Assembly (NCBI GenBank): GCA_015680685.1
Contig: MNCI01004501.1
Span: 214,758 to 278,757 of the forward strand
Reading direction: 5' to 3'
DNA: 64,000 nt
DNA from: Gnetum montanum
Lineage: Eukaryota > Streptophyta > Gnetopsida > Gnetales > Gnetaceae
In this document: positions 12,371 to 23,139 of the stretch, piece after piece
Layout: every line of letters begins with the position of its first letter
How positions within the stretch are numbered: position 1 is the stretch's first letter
The notes under the pieces: model-generated
Told to the model about the DNA's origin: nothing
Databases searched by the model: none
Seen by the model: only the letters and a program-made list of their open reading frames with translations
Translations under genes and position numbers: made by a program

Positions 12371-13016
12371 TTATATTTGTATTTTGAGCTCCATTAATTC
12401 AACTAGGGACATACAAGATGGTGCCTTAGAAATTGGTTTTGTTTCTAGCTTGAGAGTGAGTTCTACCTCTATTTCTCTTTTTGGAGGTAACCTTGGTAAC
12501 TCTTTTGTAAATACATCTAGAAATTCATTAACTACTACAACATCAGCTATATCATCCTCCTTACTTCTAGTTTTAAAAAAAACCATAAAAAATGTATTTT
12601 CCTTTCCAAAAATTTTCATGAAATTCTTAGAGGAAACCAAATCAACTTTAATAGGTCTTCCCTTAGCTACAAATAAGACTTGTTTCCCATCTCCTGACTC
12701 TAACTGTATGGTCTTAGTCATGTAGTAAAGGAATCCATTATATTTATTTAACCAATAAATTCCTAAGATAATATCATATTCTTCTAATTTCATAATTATC
12801 AACTCTATCTTGTATCTTTAACAGAAGCTTCCTACACACATATTTTACTATGTATCCATTGTGCCCCACAACTTGAATAAATAATGGAATTTCTAGTGTT
12901 TCGAATGGAAAATTTAATCTTTCCACTATTTGACTATTAATAAACAAATAACTTGCTCCAGGATCAAAAAGAATAACAATAGGTTGTGCATAAAGTGTAC
13001 CTTTAGTCTTCACCAT
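12371..13016 (-). pseudogene. Element C aspartic protease and RT N-terminus
   Basis: Two overlapping frames, 13016-12774 and 12802-12371, form one protease plus RT lead-in. The active site reads LFDPGAS (family consensus LFDSGAS/T): the catalytic Asp is kept and the Ser is changed to Pro. Next comes 'YDIILGIYWLNKY' (family D-V-I-L-G-M-D-W-L), then a linker ending 'EFLDVFTKELPRLPPKREIEVEL', the conserved junction to RT in chromoviruses. The two frames overlap in different phases, showing a frameshift near 12790. Confidence 0.85.
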
Positions 13017-14200
13017 AGTGTTAGGTTGCTCCTTGATATCTCTTTCTAGGATACCCTAAATCTAACCTTGATTCATAGGTCTTCCACCTCTTCCTTCATT
13101 GTTAGTAGCTCCTCAATTGTACGAAGCCATCTTGGAATTGTTAGCAATTCCTCCTCTATTTTCTTGGATAACTCTAGGATCCAGAATCATAGATACCATG
13201 CTCCTATTTTGCATAATACTCTCTTTCTATAATATCTTTTAATAGTCCTTTTTAATACGACCACCTTCTTTGCAATAGTAGAAAGCATTAGATCTTGGTC
13301 AAATTTTGAAATGAAATGGTTGAACTAGTCCATTAAATGCCCTAGTTTGCAATTGGGTTGGTCCATTAAATCCTCGAGGTTGTTACTAAATTGAACCATT
13401 TATACCCCTGGACTACTTGAAGTTTCCTTAATCAATCCTAGTTATATATCCTTTATTTCTTTTTCTTTCTCTTCAAGTTGCATCCTTTAGTAGTTCTCTT
13501 TCAACGATAATGGCTTTGGCCCATGCTTCTTTATAATTCTCCAAGGCTAACACTACAATTATGATTTTGATGGAGGATTGTAATCCCTTTACCAATTTTC
13601 TAGTATCAGAAACTTCATTTTGTGATATGTAGGAAACATACTCATATAGCTTAGTAAATCTATTATCATACTCATAAATAGACATAGATCCTTGAATCAA
13701 TTGATTAAACTCGTCTCCTTTCTTCTCTAGGTAGGCTTTAGAAAGATACCTATCTTTGAATACCTCAGTGAACTATTGCCATTTTATCTCTTCATCTTCC
13801 CAATGCCTAACCTTTTGTTCCACATTCCACCATTGCTCAACTACACCTTCTAACTAATATAGGGATAAAGAGGTCTTTTCTAGAGTTGTGCAATGCAAGA
13901 TGAAAAATGCTTTTTCTAATCCCTTCAACGATTCTATGGAAACATTTGGATTTTTAGTGTTTGAAAAAGTAGGTGGATTTAGTCTTCTAAAACTATGGAT
14001 TAATCTCCTCTATTCTTGTTATCTTCCTTCATTCCTACAACACTCACTATGATATTTTTGATTTTGATTTTGAAGAAAGATCAACAACTACTCAAATACT
14101 TGATTTGGAGTTGCTTGAGAATTTTGAGAATTTTCTTGTGGGATAACATTAATTGATCTTGTTCCCCAAATTTTTAACTAAATCAAATTTAGAAATTATA
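13017..14200 (-). pseudogene. Element C gag
   Basis: Capsid region of the chromovirus. The clearest part is 13700-13473: QGSMSIYEYDNRFTKLYEYV, matching the retrotransposon gag block 'QGxMSVxEYxxxFxxLxRYAP', followed by 'LVKGLQSSIKI' (normally F-x-x-G-L). A CCHC zinc knuckle would be expected about 13250-13200 but is not clearly readable. The start is not defined because of stops near 14140. Confidence 0.72.
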
Positions 14201-14247
14201 AATCAAACAATGTCTAAGATAATCCTATACTATATGAGAAAAAGTCC

Positions 14248-14265
14248 ATGCTTTGATACAAACTT
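14248..14265 (-). other. Primer-binding site of element C (tRNA-Met-like)
   Basis: On the minus strand, TTTGTATCAAAGCATGG follows the LTR end after a short spacer. It resembles the common plant site TTGGTATCAGAGC(ATGG), complementary to initiator tRNA-Met, with two or three substitutions. This position fixes the inner end of the 5' LTR near 14266. Confidence 0.65.
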
Positions 14266-16115
14266 TGAAACATCCCTAGTAATCATCTATAAAATTCTAT
14301 AAATAACTAATAGAGATGTTATGAAACCCCAAGGATTTGGATTTAACTATGATTTATTAACTAAAAGGAAGGCTGCAAAAATAGTTAAAAATTATCAATC
14401 AAAAGCATAATTATAGTAAAGTAGTACAACATGATCAAATTTTATAATACTGTAACATATAATTGAGGAAATTTAGTTTAATAAAAATTGAAGTTTTGTG
14501 CAATCACAAAAAGATAAATGTCTAAAATTCCACTAGGTGCACAAACAAAGAATATATTACATGCTCTCAAATGAAAAATGTTCTTGGTAATTTCACGTTC
14601 CTAGTGGCACAAACAAAGAATTCATATCTATCTTACTTTATGATTTATTTACAAAAATAAGTACATGACTCAAGTAGCTCCAAAGTGTACATGGTTTTTA
14701 TTTTACAAAATACTAAATATACAGAAATCATTGTTGAATTAGAGAGGGTACATCTTGTATAGAATTGGTTCATCTTTCATCCTACATCCCTCTTGCAATG
14801 CTTCATTATCTATTCTACGTTCTCTACATCGAAATGTAGGAGGATAAAAAATGTCATAAATTTTCCTAAAATCTAAGTAAATCCAAAAATCCAAAGCAAA
14901 TATATATATTTTTAAATTATTTAATCCCTTAGTGTTCAAAAATCCAAAGAAAATGTATATTTTAATTAGGCATCTCCAAAGGCTAAGTCTTGGTTATCCT
15001 TACTCATAAAGGGTCTTACAAACAGCTCTTGGAATAACCTTGCTACTATCATTGGATTAGCCTTATGTTCCCAAACAAGTCACTCATGGTCAACTCTTGG
15101 CAATAGCCTCACTACTAACATCCTTGATGGCTGAGGCACATGTATCATTGGAAGGATAGGTCTTGACTATGCCTCACTACACACCACTAGACTTAACTGT
15201 TTAGTGCCATGGTCTAAAATAAATCCATAGCCTCACATGAACTTATGAATCAAAATCTAGGGTAGGAAATCCATCTAACAACCCTTGTTTCCATGGAGTG
15301 GATCCCACTAAAGAACACTCTACTACTACATGGAAATAGGTGCATCTAGAAGATTCATAGCTCCCACTACCTACGTAGCACAAATGATCATATGATTTAA
15401 TTTGTTCTAAGAAATTAAAAAGTTTCTCAAATGGCCAAAAAAACACATAATTTGAAAATTCCAAAATTCTTACCAAGAGCTATATCATTTTAAGAGATGA
15501 TTAAAATAATCTTAGGATATATGAGAAGCAAGCTTTGAAAATTTTTTGCAATTTTAAAGACACAAAAAAATGGAAGGAGGTTTAGACACAACCTTAATAA
15601 CAAAAGTTTAATAGCACCTTGGCATGGAATTCAATGTCATAGAAGAAAATGGGAAAGTAGAAAGAGGGAACAAGAAGGGATAATAACATTAAAAAAAATA
15701 GGATAGATACATAGGAAGGCAAATAAAATAATCTCTCTTATGAGATCCACAACAATCATATGAAAACAAAACTAAAATAATCTTTCTTACGGGATCTACA
15801 ATAAAATAGAACAACTACATAAAAAGGAAAAATAAATTAATATTTCTCATAGAATCTACCACAAAATAGAACAACTACATAAAAAGGAAAAATAAATTAA
15901 TCTTTTTTTACTTGTGCTAGAAGGTTTTCCAAAATCTTTTTAAAGTGTTCTCAAGTTGTCCCAAATCAATTTGTACTTTGTGCTTAATACTTTCTATGAA
16001 CCCAAAGAAGCATGTAATGAAAAGACTTTGAATTGGTGTATGAAAGGGATGAGCTTAGAGAAAGAACTAGATTAACTTGAGTGAAAGAGATGTGAGAGTA
16101 TGGTACCCAAATGAT

Positions 16116-16127
16116 CTTTATATAGGC
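16116..16127 (-). promoter_or_regulatory. TATA box of element C 5' LTR
   Basis: Minus-strand GCCTATATAAAG, identical to the copy in the other LTR. Transcription would start about 16085 and run leftwards through the element. Confidence 0.68.
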
Positions 16128-16164
16128 ATCACCATGGGACATGGTTTCTAAAACATTGGGGAGA

Positions 16165-16258
16165 GAACAAGCATCGAAAACCAATGGCCAAAGAAAATAA
16201 GTGACCAAAACCATGGGTAGTGAAAACAAGTGGCCAAAACCATGGATAGTGAAAAAAA
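16165..16258 (-). repeat. ~29-bp minisatellite in U3, about 3 copies
   Basis: Three units of the ccaaaaccatgggtagtga repeat, just upstream of the TATA box on the minus strand; the partner LTR has about seven. Confidence 0.8.
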
Positions 16259-17097
16259 GTAAATGAAAATATGTTTTAGCTATAACATATATGTCATTTT
16301 TAACTTTTACTCTTAAGGTTTAACACTCATAACATGTAAACCAAGACTATTATGAAATTCTTAAAAAAATCCTACTTAGTTATATGCTAGAAATATTTCC
16401 TAAGATTTACTTATCATAGTTTCCTAAGTCAAATACCAAACTCTTATGATACTTAGAAAGCATGAAAAATGTAATATCTTACAACTATAACTCTAATTTT
16501 GTGGATGGAATATTAAAAATATTATTTTTAAAACATCTAAATCATGTCATAAAAATCAAATTTTGGAGTAGGACAACATTCTAACTACAATAGTAATAAG
16601 GGATAGGCTCAGGGTAGGGTGAGAATCCATATTGGTTCATGAGAAGATCATTACATATATATATGTACACACACATATCCAAATGTGTACAATAAAACAT
16701 AAATGCATAAAAAAATTAAATATGCATAACTAAATTCTCATAAATATAAAATAAGCATAGCCAAATATTTGTAAAGTCATAATGATTATTAGAACATAAA
16801 TTTCCTGAAGTAATTAGATTTCAACATTTAATCATAAAATATAAAGTAAACTTATGACTAAGCTTCAACAATAGTAAGATAAAGGATATAAAAAATTCTA
16901 GTAAATAGATTGGATTCCTTCTATAGGAAACTAACAACAACAATAACAACATTAATAATGGTAATGATAGTAATGTAATCCTATGTTTTAATCAAGAGCA
17001 TTAAGACCAATTTATTGAATGTATCTAACATGCTTAAAGAATTAATCATATACATTAAATTAAGTAACTAAAGCTTACAAATTCTTAGGCTATGACA

Positions 17098-18135
17098 CAC
17101 AACCTCTTATCTTCTTAATTATTTATATTCATCATCAAATAAAGATGTTACCTTCTATCAAGTCATGTATGATAAGATACCAAATTTATCTCCCTTAAAA
17201 GTATTTGATTGTATTTGTTAAATCCACATTTCCAGTTTCCTAATAATGAAGCTTGATAATAAGACCATAAATGTATATTTGTAGGCTATGATCAAAGACA
17301 TTCTTCTTACAAATGTTTTGATACTTTTGAGAGAGAGTTTATTTCCTCTCATAATATAAAATTTAATGATAATCTATATGTCTTCTCCCATTTTGAGAAG
17401 AGAAATGGAGGTGCAAGAAAATATCTCTACTACAAATTTGAAGAATAACCATTAGAGATACCCACGAGCATTGAGAGGATGTATTCATCCAATTAAATCC
17501 TTGATCAAAACCTTGAAAATAAATTTACAAGAAGCATGAGCATGGCTCATGTTTCCTACACAGCCCTTATCCATGAGCCAAATAATGTTGAAGAGGCTCT
17601 ACATTATAATGATTTTGTAGCAAGACATGATGGACAAACCCAAACATGGACTCTTGTGGATAAACCCAAAGTAAAAATATTATTGATACTAAATGGCTTT
17701 ATAAAACCAAATTTAATGCATGTAGATTCATCAACTAGCTTAAAGCAAGGTTGGTAATGTGCGGTTTTAAGTAAATAAAAGGTGCAGACTCAAGAAATCT
17801 TTGCACCCATGGTCAAGTTTGAGACCATCAAACTTTTAATCTTAATTGCAGCTCATGATTTCAAATTACATCAAATGGATGTCAATTCAACCTTCCTCAA
17901 TGGATATGTTGAGGAGGAGGTTTACATCAAAAAATTACTACGGTTCATTAAGAAAAATGAAGAGAATAAGGTATGCAAGCTCTAAAAGGCTTTGTATGGA
18001 TTGAAATAAGCTCAAAGAGCTTAGTTCAAGATAATTAATCATTACTTACTAAATAGGAGCTAAAAATCATCTTTTATTGAGCCAACTTTGTACCATAATA
18101 ATTTTGGCTTAATTATAATTATTATTATTTCTTTC
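17098..18135 (+). pseudogene. Copia pol, integrase C-terminus to RT (5' part)
   Basis: Decayed Ty1/copia polyprotein, plus strand. 17100-17430 matches the integrase C-terminal block ('LKVFDCIC...FVGYD...YKCFD', family LRVFGCxC...FLGY). About 17550-17990 is the copia RT: 'EALHYNDFVARHDGQTQTWTLV', then 'EIFAPMVKFETIKLLILIAA', then 'LHQMDVNSTFLNGYVEEEVYI' (family LHQMDVKxAFLNGxLxEEVYM), with the catalytic Asp of Q-M-D-V kept. Then 'KALYGLK'. The coding trace stops at 18130, where the solo LTR is inserted, and resumes at 19160. Its 5' half is not in the window, the left border being element C. Confidence 0.85.
18131..18135 (+). repeat. Solo-LTR target duplication, left (CTTTC)
   Basis: Five bases ctttc, repeated at 19155-19159. 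Confidence 0.88.
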
Positions 18136-18159
18136 TGATGAGACGTGATTAGCATAGGC

Positions 18160-18275
18160 TGTGATATCGCGTATGCGATATCGCGTCCGCCGCGATATCA
18201 CATCCCCCGCGATATCGCATACACGATATCGCGTCTTCCCTACGATATCGTGTATGCGATATCATAGTCCGCCAC
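18160..18275. promoter_or_regulatory. Cluster of GATATC dyads in U3 of solo LTR
   Basis: Repeated imperfect palindromes of the form CGATATCGyrTAyrCGATATCG; three full dyads and partial ones stand in about 115 bp, ending just before the TATA box. Decayed equivalents are seen in all four LTRs of elements A and B. Confidence 0.75.
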
Positions 18276-18280
18276 CATAT

Positions 18281-18289
18281 CTATAAATA
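18281..18289 (+). promoter_or_regulatory. TATA box of solo LTR
   Basis: ctataaata, conserved in all five LTRs of the family (30751, 32294, 37725 and 45364 in the others). Confidence 0.68.
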
Positions 18290-18690
18290 ATATGCGGCTC
18301 TCCCTTGTTCGGGATCCTAGTTTAGAAGTAGTGAAGCTCTAGCAGTTTGATCCCTCCAGAGTTAGATTTTTTCCTGTGTCTGCCCACAGTGTGGTGAATG
18401 TGATTGTACGGTGTCTTTATTCGAGTGTGTCGTACTTGGACACACACATGATCGGGAATAAAGATCGAGATTACTTCATCATTGCAGCATTCACTTAGTT
18501 TATTTATTTCTTATTTATTTAATGTTATTTATTTCTTTCATAGCGCGGTGTGAGTACGACTTGACTACGAGCATCTACGAGTGTATACGGCTAGTTAAGG
18601 AATCGGTTGCTCATCGCGATTAGTCTCTCACCCTTAAACTCCTAGAAGTGGAACGAGTATGACTTGATTACGAGCATTTAAGTGTGACTA

Positions 18691-18810
18691 CTTGGTAGCC
18701 CAATGGCGTAGCCAAGATCTGCGCTTGGTAATCCCAGTGGTGTATTCGGGATCTACACTTGGTAGTCCCAGTGGCGTACCTAGGACCTGTGCTTGGTAGT
18801 CCCAGTGGTA
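18691..18810 (+). repeat. 33-34-bp tandem repeat inside solo LTR
   Basis: Four starts of cttggtagtcccagtgg at 18691, 18724, 18758 and 18792; the last unit is short. Traces of the same unit occur in the element A and B LTRs. Confidence 0.8.
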
Positions 18811-19154
18811 GTCGTGCATGAAGTCCAAGATGTGTACGGTTGATCAAGGAATCAATTGCTCGTCGTACTTAGGCTAGATTAGATTTTCTTACCCTCTTCC
18901 TCTTAGCTTAGATTAGTTAATATTATTTTCCACTACCTTCAGGAGTAGCTTAGATTAGGAAACACATCATACACCTCATCTGGACTAAACCATACCTGAC
19001 ATATGCAATACTAGTCCAAGTGGGAAGACAACGAACTACGTCCTAAGGATAACTATCTAGGTGCCACAACTAGTCCATCTGCGAAGTTTGACTGGATCGC
19101 GCATGCGATGCTCATTTTATACGGTTGAGTGTAGGGGTAACTCGCCACTCATCA

Positions 19155-19159
19155 CTTTC
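19155..19159 (+). repeat. Solo-LTR target duplication, right (CTTTC)
   Basis: Exact copy of 18131-18135. Confidence 0.88.
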
Positions 19160-20129
19160 TATATGGATGATATTATCTTCTTAGCTTCTTATGAGAAGCT
19201 TGTTATAGAATTTAAAAAATCCATATCAATTGAGCTTCAAATGAAAGACTTGAGACATCTCAAGTACTTCTTGGAAATCCAAATGGACCAACTTGTTGAT
19301 GAATCCATTATTCTCCAGTAAGGAAAGTATATTGAAGGAATGTTACAAAGGTATGACATGAAGGACTCAAAAACTATAAGTTCTCCTCTTCTTTATAGCC
19401 TTAAACTTACTGAAGATCATGAGTCCCCTCTTCTAGATGCCACCTAATATATGAGGATCATTGGCTCCTTTAGGTTTTTTCTTTTCATATAAGACTAGAT
19501 ATTGAATACTCCACTTCCCTCTATAGCAAGTTCAAGGTTGAACCTATGTAAAGCTACTTAAGTTCTTTGAAACATCTTCTTAGGTATCTTATTTACACAA
19601 AAAATCTTATATTACAATTTGCAAAAGGAGATAGTGGATTTGTTGCATATAGTAATGTAAATTGGGATGAAGAATTTGAAGGTCATAAGTCTAAAAGTAG
19701 TGCCATCATCTTCTATGATAATAACCCAATCTCTTGGAAGTTCATGAAGAAAACTTGTGGTAGCCTATTAAGCACTAAAGCATAGTATGTTGCCATAGGG
19801 AATTATTCCCAACACATCGTATGATTAAAAAATATAGTTAAGAAGCTTAACTTTAAAATTGATAAGTCAATTATGTTGTATTTTGATTACACATCAACTA
19901 TTATGCTCTCTAATGAACATATACTTCATAACAAGTCCAAACACATTGAAATCAAGTTTTAGTTTATCAAGGAGAAGGTTCAAGAGGGCATCATTATTTT
20001 CAAATATGTAAATACTAAAGATTGGTTGGTTGATCTTCTCACTAAGAAGATCCTTCCTTATAATATGGAAATAATACGTCACAATATTCACATTATAAAT
20101 ATCAATCCTACATAGTCTAAAGGAGGGAT
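19155..20129 (+). pseudogene. Copia pol, RT catalytic box to RNase H (3' part)
   Basis: Continuation of the copia polyprotein after the solo LTR. The RT catalytic box appears at once as YMDDIIF (family Y-V-D-D), then 'FKKSISIELQMKDLRHLKYFLEI' (family F-x-M-x-D-L-G-x-L-x-Y-F-L-G-I), then RNase H with 'LRYLIYTKNLILQF', 'AYSNVNWDEEFEGHKS' (family Y-x-D-A-D-W-A) and 'ISWKFMKKTCGSLLSTKA' (family S-W-x-S-K-K-Q), where the catalytic Asp of 'DADW' reads Asn. The C-terminal tail is followed by a purine tract aaggaggga at 20120-20128. Several TAG/TAA stops. Confidence 0.87.
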
Positions 20130-20695
20130 TGTTAGTTACGTACCCTATGTAGGCTTTCTTTTTCTTTGTAAATATTGAATAAGTTTATTCTTGTTGTTAG
20201 GGAAATGTATTAGTACCTTGTGTGTACTATAGTCCATATGTTATGTGTTTGTATTTTTAAAAATTGAAGGAGACATTGGAAGAGAAGGGGAAAGTAGAAG
20301 AACCATGTGTTTAGGTACATGGGATAATTCTCCAGATTTAAATTTGTGGTAGATGTGGTAGATGGATGAAAGCCATTCACCTGTCTTGACTTAGTGGGTT
20401 CAATGACTTCTTTACACCTCATACCTTAATTAAAAATTTCCTAAATTATTTATCTTGTCTTCCACTAATAAGACCTCCAACTCCTATATAAAGAGGCTTG
20501 TGGAAGCTTCATTTGAATGTGAAGTAGTTTTTGGTAAGGAGTGTTCTTAGTTTTAAGTGCTTCATTGATTATCTTATTTTAGTTTCTATTTTAAGTTTTT
20601 TTCATTTTTGTTTTGATTTTTTACATTTCAAAATTCTTATCATTCATGGTATTGATCCCTTCATTGTAAGCTTATGTTATTTTCAGAATCTAACA
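20130..20695 (+). repeat. Copia 3' LTR (566 bp)
   Basis: Starts TGTTAG directly after the purine tract and ends CTAACA, a 6-bp inverted terminal repeat. A TATA box (ctatataaagagg) lies at 20484-20496. The 5' partner LTR is not in the window, so the length rests on the terminal repeat alone. Confidence 0.78.
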
Positions 20696-23139
20696 AAATC
20701 TTGAAAAGTGATAACTAATATATCTATCATATCTACCTTATCACAACATATTTTTGAGTGGTTCTTGTTCCATTTGAAAAGTGATGCTCTATAAGTAGTA
20801 GATAAATATATTATTTATTATAATTTTTTAATGTTTCCTATTTTGTTTCAAAGCCAATGTATTTAGCTCCAAATGAAATTTAAACCCAAGATCATTTCTA
20901 GTATATAGATATAGATGGATGAATCTGCATAACTAGATTTGATGCATTTTCAAATAGTCATGAAAGAGTAGCCTTTAGATCATATTTTCTATTACTTTTT
21001 TATGCATTTCTTGATTTGATGTTGTAGAAAATGTTTAGAGGATTTGAAAAATATATATATCAAAGGCTATCTTCTAATATTCTAGGGAGATATAAGCATT
21101 TTATCTTCTGTTTTTCAACCTTATAATTTTAGAATGTTTATAAGCTTGATTAAGGAGTTATCTTTTTCTCATCTTTCTCAAGATTGGTACCTAAGTATAT
21201 AAGCTAGGCATCTTCTATACTCCTGGAAGGCTTTCTCAAAAGCCAATAATATATAAAAATATCATTAATATTCTTGCATGCTTTTTTTACGCGAATAATT
21301 GTTTCATTACTTCAAGCATACATTCATAAATATATAATTATTAATTTACTCTATATGTATGCACTGTCTAGGATCCCTTATACCAAAATTATCAATAGGG
21401 AAAAAAGTTAAAGGGGCATTATTCTTATACGATGTATATTATATAAGATGTGTTTGATTTTCCACAAAAGTTCTAAAATATATATATAAGCTAACAGGTT
21501 AACTAGAAATGATCTATTACCTTGTAATGTTGAATGAGCTTACTACTTAAATTATCAATTATATTCACAACTAAAAACTATTATTGTTGTGGTTACTGTA
21601 ATATTCTTGCTTCTTTATTTGGAAGGGTTGGATACTCCTTGTTAAGTTCTTTGATAGATCACTTAAGTAAATGATATAACATCCTCATTAGTTCATATAA
21701 GTATAATTTTTTGTTAATTTTTATCTTGATTGTATAATGTATAAATTTATTAGAAATGTTTGGTTAAAGATCTATTATAGTTACAAATCATTATTAATAA
21801 AATATTTTCTATAAATATTTTTTAGAGATAGAGATCATTATCAATAAAATATTATCTATTATAGACTGGTTATATTGTAGGATTTTATTTGAATGTTTAG
21901 TAGATGACTTGCACTTGTGTTTTATAACTAAAATCTAGTTTGATTAGTATGCATTGATGGATGATAACAATAACCTTGAAAATTTATCATACCATTTTGA
22001 TTTTTTGCTAATTAGGCTATTATAATACGTTTTTATACTATAAATTTAAACTCATGATGTTGTGGATGGATCTGTGTTTTCAAGGCTAATGGATACTATT
22101 ATTTTAGACCAATATTACTACTTCTTGATGCTACATCTACTAGGAAGCTACCTTCATGGCTTCATTGTTATCCATTCCATCTATTTTCTTAGTGCTTCCT
22201 CTAGTTTTTCCATTACTGACATGGTGTGTTCCTTGTCAAAATTTTGACATAAAAAATAGAGCTCTTCAAAGAAATTAGGGCTTTTCTGCTTGATGTAATT
22301 GTATTTTTTATTCGTTCTACAAGCATTTCTATAAGAGTTTTTATTTCTAATGTGAAACATGAAATTCCATATTAAAATATTTCCATGAAAGTTATCTACA
22401 TGATATTTTATACTTTAGGAAAAAATTTGTCAATTTGTTTTACCTTCTTCTCTCTCATTCTAGCACATTTACCATTTGTCAATCTATGACCATGTATATG
22501 TTAATTTTTTTTTGTTTTATTCTTACTCATCCTAACTTATTTAGCATATTTTCATCTAAGACAATGAATTTGTCACTTTTTGTGCCTTATTCTCTCTCAT
22601 CCCAACATATTTAGCATATGTTAATCTAGGAGATTGCATATGTTACTTTTTTTATCTTATTCTCTCTCATCTATTGATTTAGGATCTTCCATATGCTATT
22701 TTAATGAACTATCACAGAAGATATGTCTAGTTTCAGAGCATCTAAGCTCTACATATAACATATTTCTTTTCTATCTTCCATTTGTCATTATGGCTTCTAT
22801 ATTGATAATTATTAATTCTTGTCAATGTTTGAAAATAATTTTTGCAAATAGTAACAAAAGGTTAAAAAATTTAGAAGATATGAGAAACTTTTCAATGAAA
22901 TTATTCATTGTGATGTTGCTATAACATAATTCCAAAAAATTCTAAAATATTTATTATTTTTACCTTATTTAATAGTTAAATATAGTCTCTGTATAATTTA
23001 GGCATAGTATCTCAAAAATCAGTGTCTTTAAGAATGGTTGCTCACCCAAGTAACCTCCAAGTTATAAGGTGTTAATTCAAAACATACCTAAATAATCACT
23101 AGTATTATAGTAGTATTCATCAAAGTGAAAATAATAGAG
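20696..23139. other. Unassigned AT-rich DNA
   Basis: No domain, LTR or RNA gene is recognisable on either strand. Frames such as 22062-22247 and 22634-22924 are low-complexity and hydrophobic because of T-richness, and I do not support them as genes. Confidence 0.5.

Larger units (their letters stand above)
8246..17097 (-). mobile_element. Element C: Tekay/Del-like chromovirus (Ty3/gypsy), minus strand
   Basis: LTR retrotransposon on the minus strand. The 5' LTR lies at 14266-17097 and the 3' LTR is a partial copy at 8246-9730. Between them, in minus-strand order, are primer-binding site, gag, protease, RT, RNase H, integrase and a chromodomain, then a purine tract directly before the 3' LTR. 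The LTRs open with TGTC on the minus strand. The 3' LTR lacks about 1.4 kb of its 3' half, so no left target duplication can be read; the right flank begins cacaa (17098-17102). Many stops and frameshifts make it inactive. The chromodomain and the LFDxGAS protease place it among plant chromoviruses of the Tekay/Del type (established family features; the clade call is inference). Confidence 0.85.
14266..17097 (-). repeat. Element C 5' LTR, about 2.8 kb
   Basis: Bounded on the minus strand by TGTCATAGCC at 17097 and ...GTTTCA at 14266 next to the primer site. 15678-17097 pairs with the 3' LTR at 8246-9730; 14266-15677 has no partner in the window. TATA box at 16116-16127. Reading frames within it (for example minus 16229-15984) come from LTR sequence and are not genes. 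An alternative is a 1.42-kb LTR followed by a 1.4-kb leader, but the primer-site position argues against this. Confidence 0.7.
18136..19154 (+). repeat. Solo LTR (1,019 bp) of the palindrome-LTR family
   Basis: Begins TGATGAG and ends CTCATCA (7-bp terminal inverted repeat), flanked by CTTTC duplications; no internal region is present, so it is a recombined solo LTR. A cluster of GATATCGCG-type dyads at 18160-18275 precedes a TATA box (ctataaata, 18281-18289). AATAAA lies at 18457-18462. A 33-34-bp repeat occupies 18691-18810. It shares blocks such as 'gcccacagtgtg', 'aataaagatcgagattact' and 'cactagtccaagtgggaaga' with the LTRs at 30657, 32196, 37599 and 45239, so it belongs to the same family. 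It keeps many CpG sites that the others have lost. Confidence 0.9.

Noticed and set aside
12384-12725. Plus-strand frame rich in Ser/Thr
   Set aside because: Antisense to the protease/RT junction of element C.
22634-22924. Hydrophobic small protein
   Set aside because: Explained by T-rich DNA; no domain or regulatory context.
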